58,146 nucleotides of DNA from the IMG/VR virus record IMGVR_UViG_3300030102_005682, positions 1 to 58,146 of that record, one strand, 5' to 3'. Below the pieces are notes generated by a model, which did no database searches, was not told the origin of the DNA, and saw only the letters and a list, made by a program, of their open reading frames with translations. Below, piece by piece: positions 57,325 to 58,146 of this stretch; within the stretch, counting starts at the first letter, position 1, and each line of letters starts with the position of its first letter. Source of the DNA: a virus. The position numbers and the translations under genes are program-made.

Positions 57325-58146
57325 TACAAACATTATCTTTGGTCCACCAGGGACAGGTAAGACGACTAGGTTATTGCGTATCGTGGAAGAAGAATTGGAA
57401 CGTGGAACACCGCCCGACCGCATAGGATATTTTGCATTTACCCGCAAAGCTTCTCGTGAAGCGATTGATCGAGCCTGCACAAAATTTAATTTACAAAGAA
57501 AAGATTTTTCTAATTTTAGAACTTTACATAGTCTTGCCTATCACTCTTTATCTTTAGATAAAACAAATGTTATGAAAGATGAGCATTACAATGAGTGCTC
57601 TGACTTACTTCAAGTTAAATTAAAAAACGCAGATAAAACTGTAGACAATTACGGTGCCTTTGTAGCTGAGGATGTTTATATGCAACTCATAAATTTAGCT
57701 AAGGTTACAAACGAGCCTTTAAATAAAGTGTTTCATGAGTATGGTCACGTGCCTGGGGGTTGGTTGAAACTGGACTATGTTGATAGGGCTTTAAAAAAAT
57801 ATAAAGAAGAAAGAAACTTATTTGATTATACAGATATGGTTATGGAATATAACAAACAAAAGCCACAGTGTAAGTTAGAAGTATTGATTGTTGATGAGGC
57901 TCAGGACTTATCTTACATACAGTGGGAGATGATAAACAATATGAAAGATCAAGTAGAAAGAGTTTACATAGCTGGAGATGACGATCAAGCCATATTCAAA
58001 TGGTCAGGTGCACAGCCTGACTTTCTAATAAATTTAGAAGGTAAAAGAGAAATACTCAATCAATCATATAGAGTGCCGATAGCAGTGCATCGAGTGGCAA
58101 ATAGTTTAGTGTCAAGGATAGATAATAGGGTGCCAAAAGAATACAT
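57317..58146 (+). CDS. UvrD-like SF1 helicase, N-terminal part (3' truncated by contig end)
   Basis: TTG 57317 overlaps the methyltransferase stop. Walker A is FGPPGTGKTTR (8-18), then FAFTRKAS (motif Ia type) and LIVDEAQDLS (motif II), GDDDQAIFKWSGA, NQSYRVP. The frame is open to the last base. The remaining part of the gene is at positions 2-1249. In the overlap the two copies differ mostly at silent sites; I noted only two amino-acid changes (Gln/Glu, Lys/Asn). Confidence 0.92.
   Translation, partial: MSNTNIIFGPPGTGKTTRLLRIVEEELERGTPPDRIGYFAFTRKASREAIDRACTKFNLQRKDFSNFRTLHSLAYHSLSLDKTNVMKDEHYNECSDLLQVKLKNADKTVDNYGAFVAEDVYMQLINLAKVTNEPLNKVFHEYGHVPGGWLKLDYVDRALKKYKEERNLFDYTDMVMEYNKQKPQCKLEVLIVDEAQDLSYIQWEMINNMKDQVERVYIAGDDDQAIFKWSGAQPDFLINLEGKREILNQSYRVPIAVHRVANSLVSRIDNRVPKEY
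57589..58146. repeat. Right copy of divergent terminal overlap
   Basis: Aligned base for base with 1-558 with 42 substitutions and no indels. It supports a circular or circularly permuted genome assembled from a mixed strain population rather than a fixed terminal repeat. Confidence 0.9.

Noticed and set aside
1-58146. tRNA genes, integrase or CI-type repressor
   Set aside because: I saw no cloverleaf with a T-arm consensus and no tyrosine or serine recombinase motifs; the only small DNA-binding candidate is the ribbon-helix-helix protein at 3450.

Overview
The window is almost certainly a near-complete genome of an uncultivated marine tailed phage with podovirus-like (P22-type) architecture. 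Support comes from a large P22-like portal, adaptor and stopper proteins, a P22 gp10-like tail nozzle, an HK97-fold capsid, very AT-rich coding, tightly overlapping genes, several 2OG-Fe(II) oxygenases, and small lysine-rich proteins of a kind I recall from marine phages. The host is probably an AT-rich marine bacterium (SAR11/SAR116-like is a guess). I see no integrase, repressor, tRNA or CRISPR array. The first 558 bases match the last 558 without indels but with 42 mismatches, so the contig appears to close on itself through one UvrD-like helicase gene, using two slightly different strain sequences. The closed genome would be about 57.6 kb.

Layout. (1) The replication module runs through the contig junction: divergent SNF2 helicase and PP-loop (PAPS reductase-like) genes on the minus strand (50.2-52.9 kb), then on the plus strand a Gam-like coiled-coil protein, a probable ssDNA-binding protein, an archaeo-eukaryotic-type primase, a cytosine methyltransferase, the UvrD-like helicase and DNA polymerase I (53.0-58.1 and 0-3.2 kb). 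(2) An accessory and regulatory region (3.2-10.5 kb) holds many very small genes, a 420-bp G-rich tract with five-base periodicity, a minus-strand methyltransferase operon, terS with a palindrome cluster upstream, two nucleases, and about 900 bp carrying six copies of a dispersed repeat. (3) Packaging and head genes run from 10.6 to 23.8 kb (terL, portal, holin, GroES-like chaperonin, scaffold, decoration, major capsid). (4) Small secreted, Cys-rich and Lys-rich proteins occupy 23.8-28.3 kb. (5) Connector, tail, fibre and surface-modification genes occupy 28.3-40.2 kb. (6) Very large putative internal or ejection proteins and a T4-type lysozyme occupy 40.2-50.2 kb.

The strongest unusual signal is a second, complete gene read in the +1 frame inside the cytosine methyltransferase gene (56408-57253). 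It has its own ribosome binding site and repeated WPTP-type motifs that coincide with the methyltransferase's repeated ADS/ANT motifs. Other signals are the pentamer-periodic G-rich tract, the six-copy repeat array between terS and terL, a conserved promoter family (CTTGTAATT-N16-TATAATTA), a possible pseudoknot leader downstream of the capsid gene, and short peptide tags shared among otherwise unrelated virion-type proteins.
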